A stretch of 64,000 nucleotides of DNA, taken from positions 1-64,000 of the forward strand of contig JAJFKU010000045.1 in the NCBI GenBank assembly GCA_021773035.1. Direction: 5' to 3'. The stretch comes from Woeseiaceae bacterium. GTDB taxonomy: Bacteria > Pseudomonadota > Gammaproteobacteria > Steroidobacterales > Woeseiaceae. Positions 16,506 through 25,455 of this stretch are shown here, piece by piece. Every line of letters starts with the position of its first letter. The stretch's first letter is position 1. The notes beneath the pieces were generated by a model. That model was not told the origin of the DNA. It ran no database searches and saw nothing but the letters and a program-made list of their open reading frames with translations. Made by a program: the position numbers and the translations under genes.

Positions 16506-17678
16506 CTATCGGTCGAGTGTCTTGGCCCGGCCGACCGATAAGGGGCCAAACTTCTGACGAATTTCGTCGACGGTGTCATCGATGGCTGAGTGACCGTCAC
16601 GCATGCCGTCGTTCTCAAACAAGTCCGCCTGTGCCGCTGGAGCGAGTTTGCTGCCGCCAACGCCAAGTAGCCTGATCTTTGCGCCCGGATTGCTGCTGAG
16701 CCAGCCTGCGAGCAGTTCCCTGGCGGCCTCGTAGATCTGGTCGGTGCCGTTGCTGGGCGGCTTCAGGCTGCGCTGCCGGGTATAGGTTGTGAAGTCGGCA
16801 CGCCGAATTTTAACCTGCACGGTCGAAGCACCGAGTGCGGCCTTACGAAGGCGCGCCGCGGTGCGTTCACTCAGTCGCAGCAGCTCGCGCTCCATATCCG
16901 CAGGCTTCGACAAATCCCGATCATAGGTCTCTTCGGCGCTGATTGACTTCTCTTCGCGATTGGGTATGACCGGCCTGTCGTCGAGTCCCGATGCCCGGTC
17001 GCGGGTTTTTTGAGTAAAGCGGCCGAAGATAGGTTCGAGATCGCGATCTTCGGCTGTGCGTAGATCGCGCACGGTGACCACGTTTATGCGTTGCAGCCGT
17101 TTTAAGGTTTCACGTCCAATGCCCGGAATAACCCTGGCGGGGAGGGGGTCCAGTCTTTCCCGGTAGCTGTCCGGCATGACAATAGTCAGCCCATCCGGCT
17201 TGTCGAGGTCAGACGCGATTTTGGCGACGAGCTTGTTTTGCGCGACGCCTACGGAGGTCGTCAGGTGAGTGTCTTCCAGCACCCGCTGTTTGATCATCGT
17301 CGCGATCGTCGCCGGCGACCCGAATAGTTTCACGCTTGCTGTTACATCGAGAAATGCCTCGTCGAGAGACAAGCCTTCCACCAGCGGTGTGAATTCGTGA
17401 AAAATCGCGAAGATGCTCTTCGAGGCCTCTTTGTAATGAGACATGCGTGGTTTTACCTGCACCAGATGATCGCAACGACGCTTAGCCTCGGCCATGGGCA
17501 TGGCGGAGCGAATGCCGAAATCCCGTGCCTCGTAACTTGCCGCGGCGACTACGCCGCGATTACTGCCGCCGCCGACGACTAGTGGTTTCCCCCTCAAATC
17601 GGGATTGTCGCGTTGTTCGACGGAGGCATAAAAAGCGTCCATATCAACATGCAGAATGCTGCGTTCCGCGGAGGACAT
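16506..17678 (-). CDS. dinB: DNA polymerase IV
   Basis: Y-family translesion polymerase. The 390-residue protein begins with HVDMDAFYASVEQRDNP carrying the first catalytic aspartate, has SLDEAFLDVT with the other catalytic acidic residues, GVAQNKLVAKIASD, the helix-hairpin-helix VIPGIGRETLKRL, and a little-finger domain with VQVKIRRADFTTYTR. The start at 17678 (MSSAERSILHVD) is chosen because homology begins there; a longer frame to 18005 overlaps ispA. It begins 4 bp after the ispA stop, so it is likely transcribed with it; no SOS box was found immediately upstream. Confidence 0.93.
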   Translation of the reverse strand: MSSAERSILHVDMDAFYASVEQRDNPDLRGKPLVVGGGSNRGVVAAASYEARDFGIRSAMPMAEAKRRCDHLVQVKPRMSHYKEASKSIFAIFHEFTPLVEGLSLDEAFLDVTASVKLFGSPATIATMIKQRVLEDTHLTTSVGVAQNKLVAKIASDLDKPDGLTIVMPDSYRERLDPLPARVIPGIGRETLKRLQRINVVTVRDLRTAEDRDLEPIFGRFTQKTRDRASGLDDRPVIPNREEKSISAEETYDRDLSKPADMERELLRLSERTAARLRKAALGASTVQVKIRRADFTTYTRQRSLKPPSNGTDQIYEAARELLAGWLSSNPGAKIRLLGVGGSKLAPAAQADLFENDGMRDGHSAIDDTVDEIRQKFGPLSVGRAKTLDR

Positions 17679-17682
17679 GCGG

Positions 17683-18585
17683 CTATTGGCCGCGCTCGAC
17701 AATGTAGCGTGCCAGCCATTCGAGGGGCGCGGCGGAATTGCCGAAGGGCTGCAGGTTCCGTAGCGCGCTGACCAGGAGTTCATCACAGCGGCGTCGTGAG
17801 GCTTCAAGGCCAAACAGTGCCGGATATGTGGCCTTGTTGAGCGACGCGTCCGACCCCGCGGGTTTGCCGATAACTTCGGTTTCGCCTTCGATGTCGAGCA
17901 GGTCGTCCTTGATCTGAAAGGCGATTCCGATGACGCGACCGAAGTGATCCAGCGCCGCAGATTTTTCGGCGGACAGATCGTCGCATAGCAGTCCCGGAGC
18001 GACAATCGCGGCGTGAATCAATGCCCCGGTTTTCAGTGAATACATATGCTCGAGTTCGCTGCAGGACAGTACGTTGCCTTCGGCCGCAAGATCGATCGAC
18101 TGCCCGCCGGTCATGCCTGTAGAGCCGCAGGCGTGGCTGATGAGCCGCACAAGCCTGATTGCGGCATCAACGGGTGCGCCGTCGATATTGGCGAGCACCG
18201 AGAACGCCAGCGGTTGCAGGGCATCGGCCGCGAGTATTGCCGTTGCTTCGTCGTATTGCCGGTGTACCGTGGGTTTGCCGCGGCGAAGGTCGTCATCGTC
18301 CATCGCGGGCAGATCGTCGTGGACCAGCGAGAACGCATGAATCAGTTCGATGGACGCCGCCGGGGCATCGAGCAGTGTTTTATCCACTCCCAGGCACTCG
18401 CCTGCGGCGTAGACCAGCAGCGGGCGTACGCGCTTGCCGCCATTCAATACCGCGTAGCGCATCGCGTCGTGCAGACGCTTTGGACTTGTCGTGGCTGACG
18501 GCAGCGCCGTTTCCAGTCTGTCGTCGATGCGCGCCGTATAGGCGGCAATGCGATCTTTGAAGTATTCGGGCACGGTGCTTTTCAC
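17683..18585 (-). CDS. ispA: (2E,6E)-farnesyl diphosphate synthase
   Basis: Condenses IPP with DMAPP and geranyl diphosphate. The protein has the two Asp-rich motifs, DDLPAMDDDDLRRG (first) and QIKDDLLDIEG (second), plus GGKRVRPLLVYAAG. With the GTG at 18585 (VKSTVPEYFKDRI) it is 300 residues, matching E. coli IspA at 299; no good Shine-Dalgarno sequence is visible, and a second GTG at 18573 is possible. A longer frame to ATG 18714 would overlap the divergent mvaD. It sits back-to-back with the mevalonate operon, whose products IPP and DMAPP are its substrates. Confidence 0.9.
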   Translation of the reverse strand: MKSTVPEYFKDRIAAYTARIDDRLETALPSATTSPKRLHDAMRYAVLNGGKRVRPLLVYAAGECLGVDKTLLDAPAASIELIHAFSLVHDDLPAMDDDDLRRGKPTVHRQYDEATAILAADALQPLAFSVLANIDGAPVDAAIRLVRLISHACGSTGMTGGQSIDLAAEGNVLSCSELEHMYSLKTGALIHAAIVAPGLLCDDLSAEKSAALDHFGRVIGIAFQIKDDLLDIEGETEVIGKPAGSDASLNKATYPALFGLEASRRRCDELLVSALRNLQPFGNSAAPLEWLARYIVERGQ

Positions 18586-18645
18586 GACGAATCGGGCCAC
18601 GTAGCGTACACAAAATTCAGGCCCTGTGCGCGGCTCCGGCTGAGC

Positions 18646-18651
18646 TATAAT
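18646..18651 (+). promoter_or_regulatory. Candidate -10 element for the mevalonate operon
   Basis: A perfect TATAAT lies 42 bp before the chosen mvaD start. No convincing -35 hexamer is found 16-18 bp upstream, so a promoter here would rely on an activator or on extended contacts. Transcription would start near 18658. Confidence 0.4.
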
Positions 18652-18692
18652 TCGCGTCCTTTTTGGCAACAGCGACGGCAGGAATCCCGCAT

Positions 18693-19661
18693 ATGCAGGC
18701 GACGGCAATTGCACAGCCGAATATTGCGCTGATCAAGTACTGGGGCAAACGCGACCTCGGACGCAACCTGCCGGCGGTGGGTTCGATTTCGATCACCCTG
18801 AGCGCGCTTCATACGACAATCGCGGTCGACCTCGACGCCGGACTGCGGAACGATGTATTGCTGATCAGTGGGGTCGCGGACGTCGAGCGGCTGACACGTA
18901 TCAGCGCCTGCCTGGACAGTGTCATTGGTGAACAACGGCCGGCAGCCAGGATCACCAGCGAATGTAACTTCCCGATCGCCGCGGGCCTGGCATCGTCGGC
19001 ATCGGCGTTCGCCGCGGCGACTGTCGCAGCCGCTGCGGCGGCCGGCCTGTCGTTACCGACCATCGAACTGGCGCGCCTGGCCGGGCTGGCGTCCGGGTCG
19101 GCTGCTCGCTCGCTATATGGCGGATTCACGGAGCTCAGCAATGCCGGCGACGTGATCGACCTGACTGTCCTGCGTGACGAGCAGTCGTGGCCGCTGCAGG
19201 TCGTTGTCGCGATTACCGAGACAGCAGCGAAAGCAACAGGTTCGACCGCTGCGATGGAGATATCGCGGCAGACATCGCCATTCTACGAGAGCTGGATCGA
19301 GACCCAGGAGGAGGATCTGGCCAAAGCGCGCGCAGCGATCCGAGAACGGGACTTCGCCGCTCTTGCAGGGGTCGCCGAGCACAATTGTCTGAAGATGCAC
19401 TCGCTGATGTGGGCGTCGCGGCCACCGATGATGTACTGGAACTCCGCCACTCTGCATTGTCTGCAGACAGTGCGAAAATTGCAGGACGAAGGCCGCCAGG
19501 TGTTTTTTACGATCGACGCGGGTCCACAGGTCAAAGCGGTGTGTGTCGCAGACGATGCCGCTGCCGTTCGCGATGCGTTGGCGGCGACGCCCGGAGTGCG
19601 CAAGATCATGAGCACGGACCTCGGGCCTGCTGCACGACTGGTAGATGGCAGTGATCGGTAA
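18693..19661 (+). CDS. mvaD: Diphosphomevalonate decarboxylase
   Basis: ATP-dependent decarboxylation of mevalonate diphosphate to IPP, the last committed step of the pathway. The 322-residue GHMP-family protein starts with AQPNIALIKYWGKRD, the diagnostic N-terminal motif, followed by the Ser-rich LASSASAFAAA phosphate loop, SGSAARSLYGGF with the catalytic-arginine region, and MSTDLGPAARL near the end. The ATG at 18693 has AGGAA about 9 nt upstream; an in-frame TTG at 18663 is less likely. It overlaps the next gene by 17 bp, implying coupled translation. Confidence 0.93.
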   Translation: MQATAIAQPNIALIKYWGKRDLGRNLPAVGSISITLSALHTTIAVDLDAGLRNDVLLISGVADVERLTRISACLDSVIGEQRPAARITSECNFPIAAGLASSASAFAAATVAAAAAAGLSLPTIELARLAGLASGSAARSLYGGFTELSNAGDVIDLTVLRDEQSWPLQVVVAITETAAKATGSTAAMEISRQTSPFYESWIETQEEDLAKARAAIRERDFAALAGVAEHNCLKMHSLMWASRPPMMYWNSATLHCLQTVRKLQDEGRQVFFTIDAGPQVKAVCVADDAAAVRDALAATPGVRKIMSTDLGPAARLVDGSDR

Positions 19662-20640
19662 ACGCCTGGCCAAGGCGCCGGGTAAGGTCGTACTCTCCGG
19701 TGAGTATGCGGTGCTTGACGATGCGCCGGCGATAAGTGCTGCGATACAGCGTGTGGCGCGGGTCTGGATAAGTGATGCGGAGGATGAGATCAGTTCCGTT
19801 TCGGCACCGGGCTATACGGACGTTGTTGGCCGCTTCAGCATTACGGATGGTGAGATATGCTGGCTGGCCGGAGATCGAGAGTTCGCGATCGTCGATACAG
19901 TTCTCCGCGCGTCAGGCGGTGACCTAGCCGGTAACTGTTCAATCACCCTCGATAGCAGCGAGTTTATCGATGCGGTGACGCGCCAAAAGACGGGGCTTGG
20001 TTCCAGTGCCGCAGTGACGGTTGCCTTGTCTGCAGCCATTCGAAACAGTGTTGACGTTGGTCCTCTGGCGCGGCGCGCCCACAGCGATTTTCAGGGCGGT
20101 GTTGGTAGCGGAGTGGATATCGCCAGCAGCCTGCATGGCGGTCTGATCGAGTATCGCAGGGAAGGGGCAACGACGGCGGCTATCGACTGGCCCCCGGAGC
20201 TGCGGTTTCGGCTGATATGGACAGGTACTGCTGCCAGCACGAGAGATAAGCTGTCAAAGTTCGGCAGCGCCATCGCAACAGACGCCAGACCGTCCCGGAT
20301 TCTTCTTGCCGCTGCCGCTGAGCGGATGACAGGTGCCTGGCGAAGCGGGGATGCCGAGGCGGTTATCGAGCAATACAGCAGCTACGTCGAATGCCTGCGG
20401 ACCTTTAGTGTTGACCACGGTCTTGGCATATTCGATGCTGGTCACGAAGAGTTGTGCGCGGCGGCCGCTGCTGAAAACCTGGTTTACAAACCCTGTGGCG
20501 CCGGCGGCGGTGATGTTGGCATTGTGTTTGCGACAGACGACACTGTACTGGACGCTTTTGTCGCCACGCTCGCGGCAAAGCGCTCATGCATTGACTGCGG
20601 CATAGACTACGATGGTGTAAGGATCGAAGAGCTCGAATGA
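19645..20640 (+). CDS. mvaK2: Phosphomevalonate kinase
   Basis: GHMP kinase adding the second phosphate to mevalonate. The 331-residue protein has KAPGKVVLSGEYAVLDDAPA at the N-terminus, the ATP loop KTGLGSSAAVTVALSAA, VGSGVDIASSLHGG and a C-terminal GAGGGDVGIVF motif. The SGEYAVL form and the GSGVDIA segment fit phosphomevalonate kinase rather than mevalonate kinase, and mevalonate kinase is already present as a fused domain downstream. It overlaps mvaD by 17 bp and the next gene by 4 bp. Confidence 0.87.
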   Translation: MAVIGKRLAKAPGKVVLSGEYAVLDDAPAISAAIQRVARVWISDAEDEISSVSAPGYTDVVGRFSITDGEICWLAGDREFAIVDTVLRASGGDLAGNCSITLDSSEFIDAVTRQKTGLGSSAAVTVALSAAIRNSVDVGPLARRAHSDFQGGVGSGVDIASSLHGGLIEYRREGATTAAIDWPPELRFRLIWTGTAASTRDKLSKFGSAIATDARPSRILLAAAAERMTGAWRSGDAEAVIEQYSSYVECLRTFSVDHGLGIFDAGHEELCAAAAAENLVYKPCGAGGGDVGIVFATDDTVLDAFVATLAAKRSCIDCGIDYDGVRIEELE

Positions 20641-22868
20641 ACGAATCGCGAATTTCCGGCCTGTACAAGCTGAGCATTGATGAGCGTATTGCTGAACTTG
20701 AGCGGCTCGGCTGTCTGTCATCCGGCGATGCGCGCGAGTTGCGGGCAGGTCGGCAGCTTATGTCCGCGCATGGCGCTGACAAGGTGATTGAAAACGTCGT
20801 CGGCGTATTTGGATTGCCGTTTGCCGTCGCGCCCAATTTTATCGTCAACGGTCGCGAATGCATCGTTCCCCTAGTCGTCGAAGAACCCTCGATTGTTGCG
20901 GCGCTGAGCAATGCGGCAGCGTTGGCAAGGGATAATGGCGGCTTCAAGGCGGTGCTCAGGGAATCTCTGCTCGCCGGGCAGATTCATATCGTCGGTGTCG
21001 CGGATGTGAAGGCATCCGCTGCTGCGTTGCAAGCCGCGACTGACGAGTTGCTGGTTCTAGCCAACGATGTCCACCCGCGCCTGAGCGCGCGTGGTGGTGG
21101 GGCGCGTGAGATCGAGGTGCGCAGTCTGCGCCTGGCCGACGGAACTGCGCTGCTTGCTGTACATGTGCTGATCGACACCTGTGACGCAATGGGTGCCAAT
21201 CTTGTGAATACCGTTTGCGAGTCTATAGCACCCAGAGTCGCCGAGATTTGCGGTGGCGATGTCGCGCTTAGAATCTTGTCGAATCTCGCGGATCGCTCCG
21301 TCGTGACGGCGACGGTTCGTTACTCTATCGACGCGTTGGCGGTCGGAGGGATGACGGCCACGGCTGTCCGGGACGGACTGATACTGGCAAACGATATAGC
21401 CATGGTCGATCCACATCGTGCGGCGACACATAACAAGGGAATAATGAACGGTATCGATGCGCTCGCCATTGCGACCGGCAACGACTGGCGTGCGATTGAG
21501 GCCGGAGCCCACGCCTACGCTGCGCGCAACGGTAACTACGCGGCGCTTACTCGCTGGTCCGTTGATCCCGATGGTGGCCTCGTCGGTGAAATCAACGTGC
21601 CGGTGAAGGCCGGTATCGTCGGCGGTACGGCGTCTTCGAACTCCGCTGCCGCACTTGGTCTGGCGATGACCGGTGTTCAGTCGGCGGAGCAGCTCGCCGA
21701 ATTGATGGCGGCCGTTGGGCTGGCGCAGAACTTCGCGGCACTGCGGGCATTGGCGAGCAGTGGTATTCAGGGCGGCCACATGCGACTGCACGCGCGCAGC
21801 GTGGCGGCAGCGGCAGGAGCACCCGGCGAAGTACTCGACGAGGTTGTTGCCCGCTTGCTGGACAGCGGCGAGGTCAAGAGCTGGAAGGCCGCGGAAATTC
21901 TCGCGGAACTCGAACCTGATCCCGGTAGCGAAGAGGTATTTGAGGTCAGTTCGGCCGGAAAGATCATTCTTTTCGGCGAGCACGCGGTCGTATATGGCCA
22001 TCACGCCGTGGCGATCCCAATCGGCGGTGCTGTGCAGGCGACAGCGGCACCGGGCGATCGTGATACGACTCTGAGCATTCCGGACTGGGGGCTGCAGCGT
22101 GTTATCGGTAGCAACGATAGCGGTGGTGTGGATGCGCTGATCAACACGGTTATGCAGCAACTCGGGGTCGCGGATTCGGGTTTTACGATCAGGATAAGAA
22201 CCGTGTTACCACCGGCCATGGGGCTTGGTGCTTCGGCGGCGATTGCGGTGGCAGTCACTCGTGCAGTCGCCCTTTGTTCCGGGATCGACGTTGACGACTG
22301 TCGGGTCAATGACATTGCTTATGAGTGTGAGAAGCTGGCGCACGGAACGCCTTCTGGCATAGACAACGCCGTTTCCTGTTTCAACACGCCGATGTTGTTT
22401 CGCAACGAGGGTGGATTGCACATACAGAAGCTCGCGCTGCAGCAGGGGCCTCCTCTGGTCGTCGGTTTTAGTCACGATGTTGGTGCAACGCGTGAGCAGG
22501 TCACGGGTGTGCGCCACAGATACGAGCTCAGGCCGCAATATTACGACGCGGTCTTCGGGCAGATAAACGACCTGGGTATCGAGGGCGCGAAAGCGCTGCA
22601 GACGCTGGAGTACGATAAACTGGGCCTGATGATGAACATATGCCATGGCTTGTTAAACGCTATTCAGGTCTCGACGCCTGATCTCGAAAAAATGGTTTCC
22701 ATAGCGCGCGAAAACGGCGCAACGGGAGCGAAACTGACCGGTGCGGGCGGCGGCGGGTCGATGGTCGCGCTGTGCCCGGGGACAGAGGAGCAGGTCAGCG
22801 CCGCATTGCGGCGGGCGGGCTACCGTACGCTGCAACTGCCTCAGGCGGGAGAGCCCCGCGGTGACTAA
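20637..22868 (+). CDS. Fused HMG-CoA reductase (class II) - mevalonate kinase
   Basis: Single 743-residue protein with two enzymes of the mevalonate pathway. Residues 1 to about 430 are a class II HMG-CoA reductase: ENVVG (catalytic Glu), DAMGANLVNTV, HNKGIMNG (Lys) with GNDWRAIEAGAHAYAARNG (Asp), and the C-terminal GHMRLHARS histidine region. From about residue 438 a complete mevalonate kinase follows: GKIILFGEHAVVYGHHAVA, the ATP loop PAMGLGASAAIAVA, GTPSGIDNAV and KLTGAGGGGSMVAL. The junction (EILAELEPDPGSEEVFEVSS) is short with no stop or frameshift. The fusion would convert HMG-CoA to phosphomevalonate in one polypeptide. It overlaps both neighbours and is part of the mvaD-idi operon. 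The domain assignments are firm; the cofactor (NADH or NADPH) is not readable here. Confidence 0.93.
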   Translation: MNESRISGLYKLSIDERIAELERLGCLSSGDARELRAGRQLMSAHGADKVIENVVGVFGLPFAVAPNFIVNGRECIVPLVVEEPSIVAALSNAAALARDNGGFKAVLRESLLAGQIHIVGVADVKASAAALQAATDELLVLANDVHPRLSARGGGAREIEVRSLRLADGTALLAVHVLIDTCDAMGANLVNTVCESIAPRVAEICGGDVALRILSNLADRSVVTATVRYSIDALAVGGMTATAVRDGLILANDIAMVDPHRAATHNKGIMNGIDALAIATGNDWRAIEAGAHAYAARNGNYAALTRWSVDPDGGLVGEINVPVKAGIVGGTASSNSAAALGLAMTGVQSAEQLAELMAAVGLAQNFAALRALASSGIQGGHMRLHARSVAAAAGAPGEVLDEVVARLLDSGEVKSWKAAEILAELEPDPGSEEVFEVSSAGKIILFGEHAVVYGHHAVAIPIGGAVQATAAPGDRDTTLSIPDWGLQRVIGSNDSGGVDALINTVMQQLGVADSGFTIRIRTVLPPAMGLGASAAIAVAVTRAVALCSGIDVDDCRVNDIAYECEKLAHGTPSGIDNAVSCFNTPMLFRNEGGLHIQKLALQQGPPLVVGFSHDVGATREQVTGVRHRYELRPQYYDAVFGQINDLGIEGAKALQTLEYDKLGLMMNICHGLLNAIQVSTPDLEKMVSIARENGATGAKLTGAGGGGSMVALCPGTEEQVSAALRRAGYRTLQLPQAGEPRGD

Positions 22869-23430
22869 TCTGAACAGAGTCGTGTCGTCGGAACTTGAGG
22901 AACTGATACTCGTCGACGAGCAGGACAACGAAGTCGGCTTCGGTTCGAAGGCAAGCTGCCACGATGGAACGGGCATGCTGCATCGCGCTTTCTCCCTGTT
23001 TCTTTTCAATACGTCCGGCGAGCTGCTGTTGCAGCAACGCGGTGCCGACAAGCGCCTGTGGCCGGGATACTGGTCCAATAGCTGTTGTAGTCACCCGCGG
23101 CGCGGCGAGGACTTGCAGGTCGCAACGCTGCGGCGCCTGGGCGACGAACTCAATATCAGTGCGACACTCGAGTACGTCTACCATTTCTGTTACCAGGCGG
23201 AGTTCGGTGTCGCAGGCTCGGAAAACGAGCTATGCCATGTATTTCTCGGTAGCGTCGAGGGTGAGGTTCGACCGAACGAAAGCGAGATTGATGACGTCAG
23301 GTTCGTTTCCGCAGTCGATCTTGATCGCGAACTGGCCGAGCAACCCGGGCTGTTCACGCCCTGGTTCAGGCAGGAGTGGAATGCACTCAGGCAGGATTAC
23401 TCCGAGCGGCTGCGCTGTTACGCGATGTAG
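22861..23430 (+). CDS. idi: Isopentenyl-diphosphate delta-isomerase, type I
   Basis: Nudix-fold, metal-dependent isomerase interconverting IPP and DMAPP. The 189-residue protein has LVDEQDNEVG, HRAFSLFLFNTSGELLLQQR, and the catalytic cysteine motif SNSCCSHPRRGE, then NELCHVFLG with the catalytic glutamate region further on. The GTG at 22861 overlaps the end of the fused reductase-kinase by 8 bp and is preceded by GGGAGA. The last 13 bp overlap the convergent HMG-CoA synthase gene. Confidence 0.92.
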   Translation: MTNLNRVVSSELEELILVDEQDNEVGFGSKASCHDGTGMLHRAFSLFLFNTSGELLLQQRGADKRLWPGYWSNSCCSHPRRGEDLQVATLRRLGDELNISATLEYVYHFCYQAEFGVAGSENELCHVFLGSVEGEVRPNESEIDDVRFVSAVDLDRELAEQPGLFTPWFRQEWNALRQDYSERLRCYAM

Positions 23431-24902
23431 CGGTAGTACTCGATACCGAGATCGGAAAAGTGTCGGTCGATACTTCCACCAACCCGGTCGATTACAAATT
23501 CGTTGCTGGCAACGTAGTCCAGATCCTGCACCCGCCGGCCGTCGTGTAGCGCTTCGTACTGCTCACGGTTTAGGTCGAGTGTCAGTTGCATGGCATCGGC
23601 AAAGCGAATTTTGGCCGCGGCTTCACGCCAGTCGTCTGCCATGAAGAACGGGATGACTTCGGCGGCATCGCCGCTGCCATAACCCAGGGTAAGGACTTCC
23701 TCACCGGCGGCCAGCGAATCTTCTTCGAGTGCCTGCTCGAAGCCGGCCGCCATCCATGCGGGCAGCGCGGCTGTGTAAAGATTGCCGAGATCCAGCATTG
23801 TGTCGCTGCCGAGTCTGAGCTTATCCAGAATTTCCTTGCGATAGTGGCGCGACGCCCGGAATGCCCTGAGTACCGCCATCGCCATCGGGTACGCTTCATA
23901 TTGCAGTTTTTCGGGTTCAGCCAGCTTTGAAATCTCGGGTTTGCTGATCATTTCGGCGCGCACCGCGCCAACATCGACGCCGGCTTCATAGCAATACGAT
24001 GCCAGTTCGGCGCGATCCTCGGCGTTGCCCTGGCCCAGCGCAAACAGATAGGACACCGCCCAACCGGTTTCCGGCATACGGCGATAGGGTCGGTGCAGGA
24101 ATAGTGTGCGCAAGGAACGCAGGTGCTGCATCGAGTTCAACTCCCGCTTTTCATACATGTCGTTCAGCGCGTGCAGCGTTTCGTCGACATAGCAGGTTGT
24201 GGAGTACTTGCCGTTAAACACCGGGAAATCCTGAACCTGGTGCGTCTCAGAACGATCCTGGCCACAGAAGCGCAGCATGGGCTTGCGAAAATCCATGACG
24301 CGATAGTCGGATGCCGAACCAGAGCCGACCAGATCGACGATGGCGAGTTTCGGCTCCTCTTCCAGCAGCATGGCGACAGCACCGGCGCCCTGCGTTGGCT
24401 CGCCGGAACTGCCTCGTGCATATTCGGCAATGTCGGCACAGACCACTATTGCCTGGCTGCCCGCACCGTCAAGCGCCAGGTGCCGAATCGCGCCTTTCAT
24501 ACCGTAGACGCCGCCCAGGCAGGCGTGTTTGAACTCGGGCACTTCGCAGCTGCGACAGATAGGGGGTTTGCCGCGCGCGGTGAGGGCCTGATCGACCATA
24601 CCTTTTACGATAATCGCGCCGGCTGAGTTATCGGTGCTGGACTCGGTGCCGAGGCCGAGAAATTTTACCCGGCTGGGGTCGACGTCGTACTGGTCAATCA
24701 GGCGAATAACCGCGTTGGCAGCCATCGTATAAACGCTGTGATTCGGTCCGCGAACACGGAAACTGCGCCCGACGACCTCGCGAATCTTGGGCCATTGGTT
24801 GCCGCTCCAGTCACACCAGTCCTCGAGCCACACGCGGTACGGGGGCACGTAGGCGGCGAGACCGCTGATTCCGATAGCTTTTCTATTGCTGGATTGATTC
24901 AT
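23418..24902 (-). CDS. mvaS: Hydroxymethylglutaryl-CoA synthase
   Basis: Condenses acetyl-CoA with acetoacetyl-CoA to HMG-CoA, the entry to the mevalonate pathway. The 494-residue thiolase-fold protein has GLAAYVPPYRV, GTESSTDNSAGA, the catalytic cysteine in HACLGGVYGMKGAI, and HRPYRRMPETGWAVSYLFA with the catalytic histidine. It is longer than bacterial MvaS proteins of Firmicutes (about 390) because of extended C-terminal segments. It is transcribed toward the rest of the cluster, with a 13-bp tail-to-tail overlap with idi, so it needs its own promoter. Confidence 0.9.
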   Translation of the reverse strand: MNQSSNRKAIGISGLAAYVPPYRVWLEDWCDWSGNQWPKIREVVGRSFRVRGPNHSVYTMAANAVIRLIDQYDVDPSRVKFLGLGTESSTDNSAGAIIVKGMVDQALTARGKPPICRSCEVPEFKHACLGGVYGMKGAIRHLALDGAGSQAIVVCADIAEYARGSSGEPTQGAGAVAMLLEEEPKLAIVDLVGSGSASDYRVMDFRKPMLRFCGQDRSETHQVQDFPVFNGKYSTTCYVDETLHALNDMYEKRELNSMQHLRSLRTLFLHRPYRRMPETGWAVSYLFALGQGNAEDRAELASYCYEAGVDVGAVRAEMISKPEISKLAEPEKLQYEAYPMAMAVLRAFRASRHYRKEILDKLRLGSDTMLDLGNLYTAALPAWMAAGFEQALEEDSLAAGEEVLTLGYGSGDAAEVIPFFMADDWREAAAKIRFADAMQLTLDLNREQYEALHDGRRVQDLDYVASNEFVIDRVGGSIDRHFSDLGIEYYRYIA

Positions 24903-24959
24903 AAGAGACGTCTGCTTAGCCCGGCGATTTTAGTGGTCCCGGGCGTTTCGCTCAACTAC

Positions 24960-25439
24960 TTATTCTACCGTTATCGTTATTGGCGCGGATAGTACGGGTG
25001 GATCATGCGGAATATGGAGGTGGTCGCCGAGCAGCATCTGCAGGCGATGGGTGCCCGGTTGCAGCGTAATTTCGGTCGCGGTACTGCCATCGCCGAAATG
25101 GATGTGCTGGTCGTCAGCAGGAATCGGCAGGCCCAGATCGGGCGGCCCGGTATTAATTAACAGGTGGTGGTGCCCTGAATTGGGCTGCTGTGTGCCGGCC
25201 GGGACTACATCCATACCGCCGATGCCGAATTCGATCCTGATCGGGTTCGCTACCGTGGCACCATCGGCGGGCGTTATGAAAAATACACGGGCGCCCGGGG
25301 GTGATTCGGAGCGCGGTAGCGCGGTGCCTGCCGTCGCCGCCGGAGTGTCCGCCTGAGTCACCGGCTCTTCGGCCGATTGCCCACCGCAGGCGGTGAGTAG
25401 CGCGAAAATACTGCTCGAAATCAATAGTCGTAATTTCAT
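24960..25439 (-). CDS. DUF4399-type lipoprotein
   Basis: The 159-residue protein has a lipoprotein signal peptide with lipobox LLTAC at residues 14-18, an acidic/Thr/Ala-rich spacer, and a domain with RVFFITPADGATVANPI, SGHHHLLIN, DDQHIHFGDG and LLGDHLHIPHDPPV. The repeated His-rich strands match DUF4399, a family often found in periplasmic proteins. Metal binding is suggested by the histidines but not shown. Confidence 0.82.
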   Translation of the reverse strand: MKLRLLISSSIFALLTACGGQSAEEPVTQADTPAATAGTALPRSESPPGARVFFITPADGATVANPIRIEFGIGGMDVVPAGTQQPNSGHHHLLINTGPPDLGLPIPADDQHIHFGDGSTATEITLQPGTHRLQMLLGDHLHIPHDPPVLSAPITITVE

Positions 25440-25455
25440 TGCCTCATCCCCTCTA

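Noticed and set aside
18663..18692. TTG at 18663 as start of mvaD
   Set aside because: The ATG at 18693 has a better ribosome-binding site and starts at the conserved region.
21057..22160. A 367-codon open frame antisense to the HMG-CoA reductase/mevalonate kinase gene
   Set aside because: Its composition (Arg/His/Gln rich, no recognisable domain) is that of a mirror frame of a GC-rich gene, and the sense protein is unmistakable.
24908..24945. GCCCGG/CCGGGC inverted repeat between HMG-CoA synthase and the lipoprotein gene
   Set aside because: Only six pairs with a long loop and no T tract; not distinguishable from chance in this GC content.
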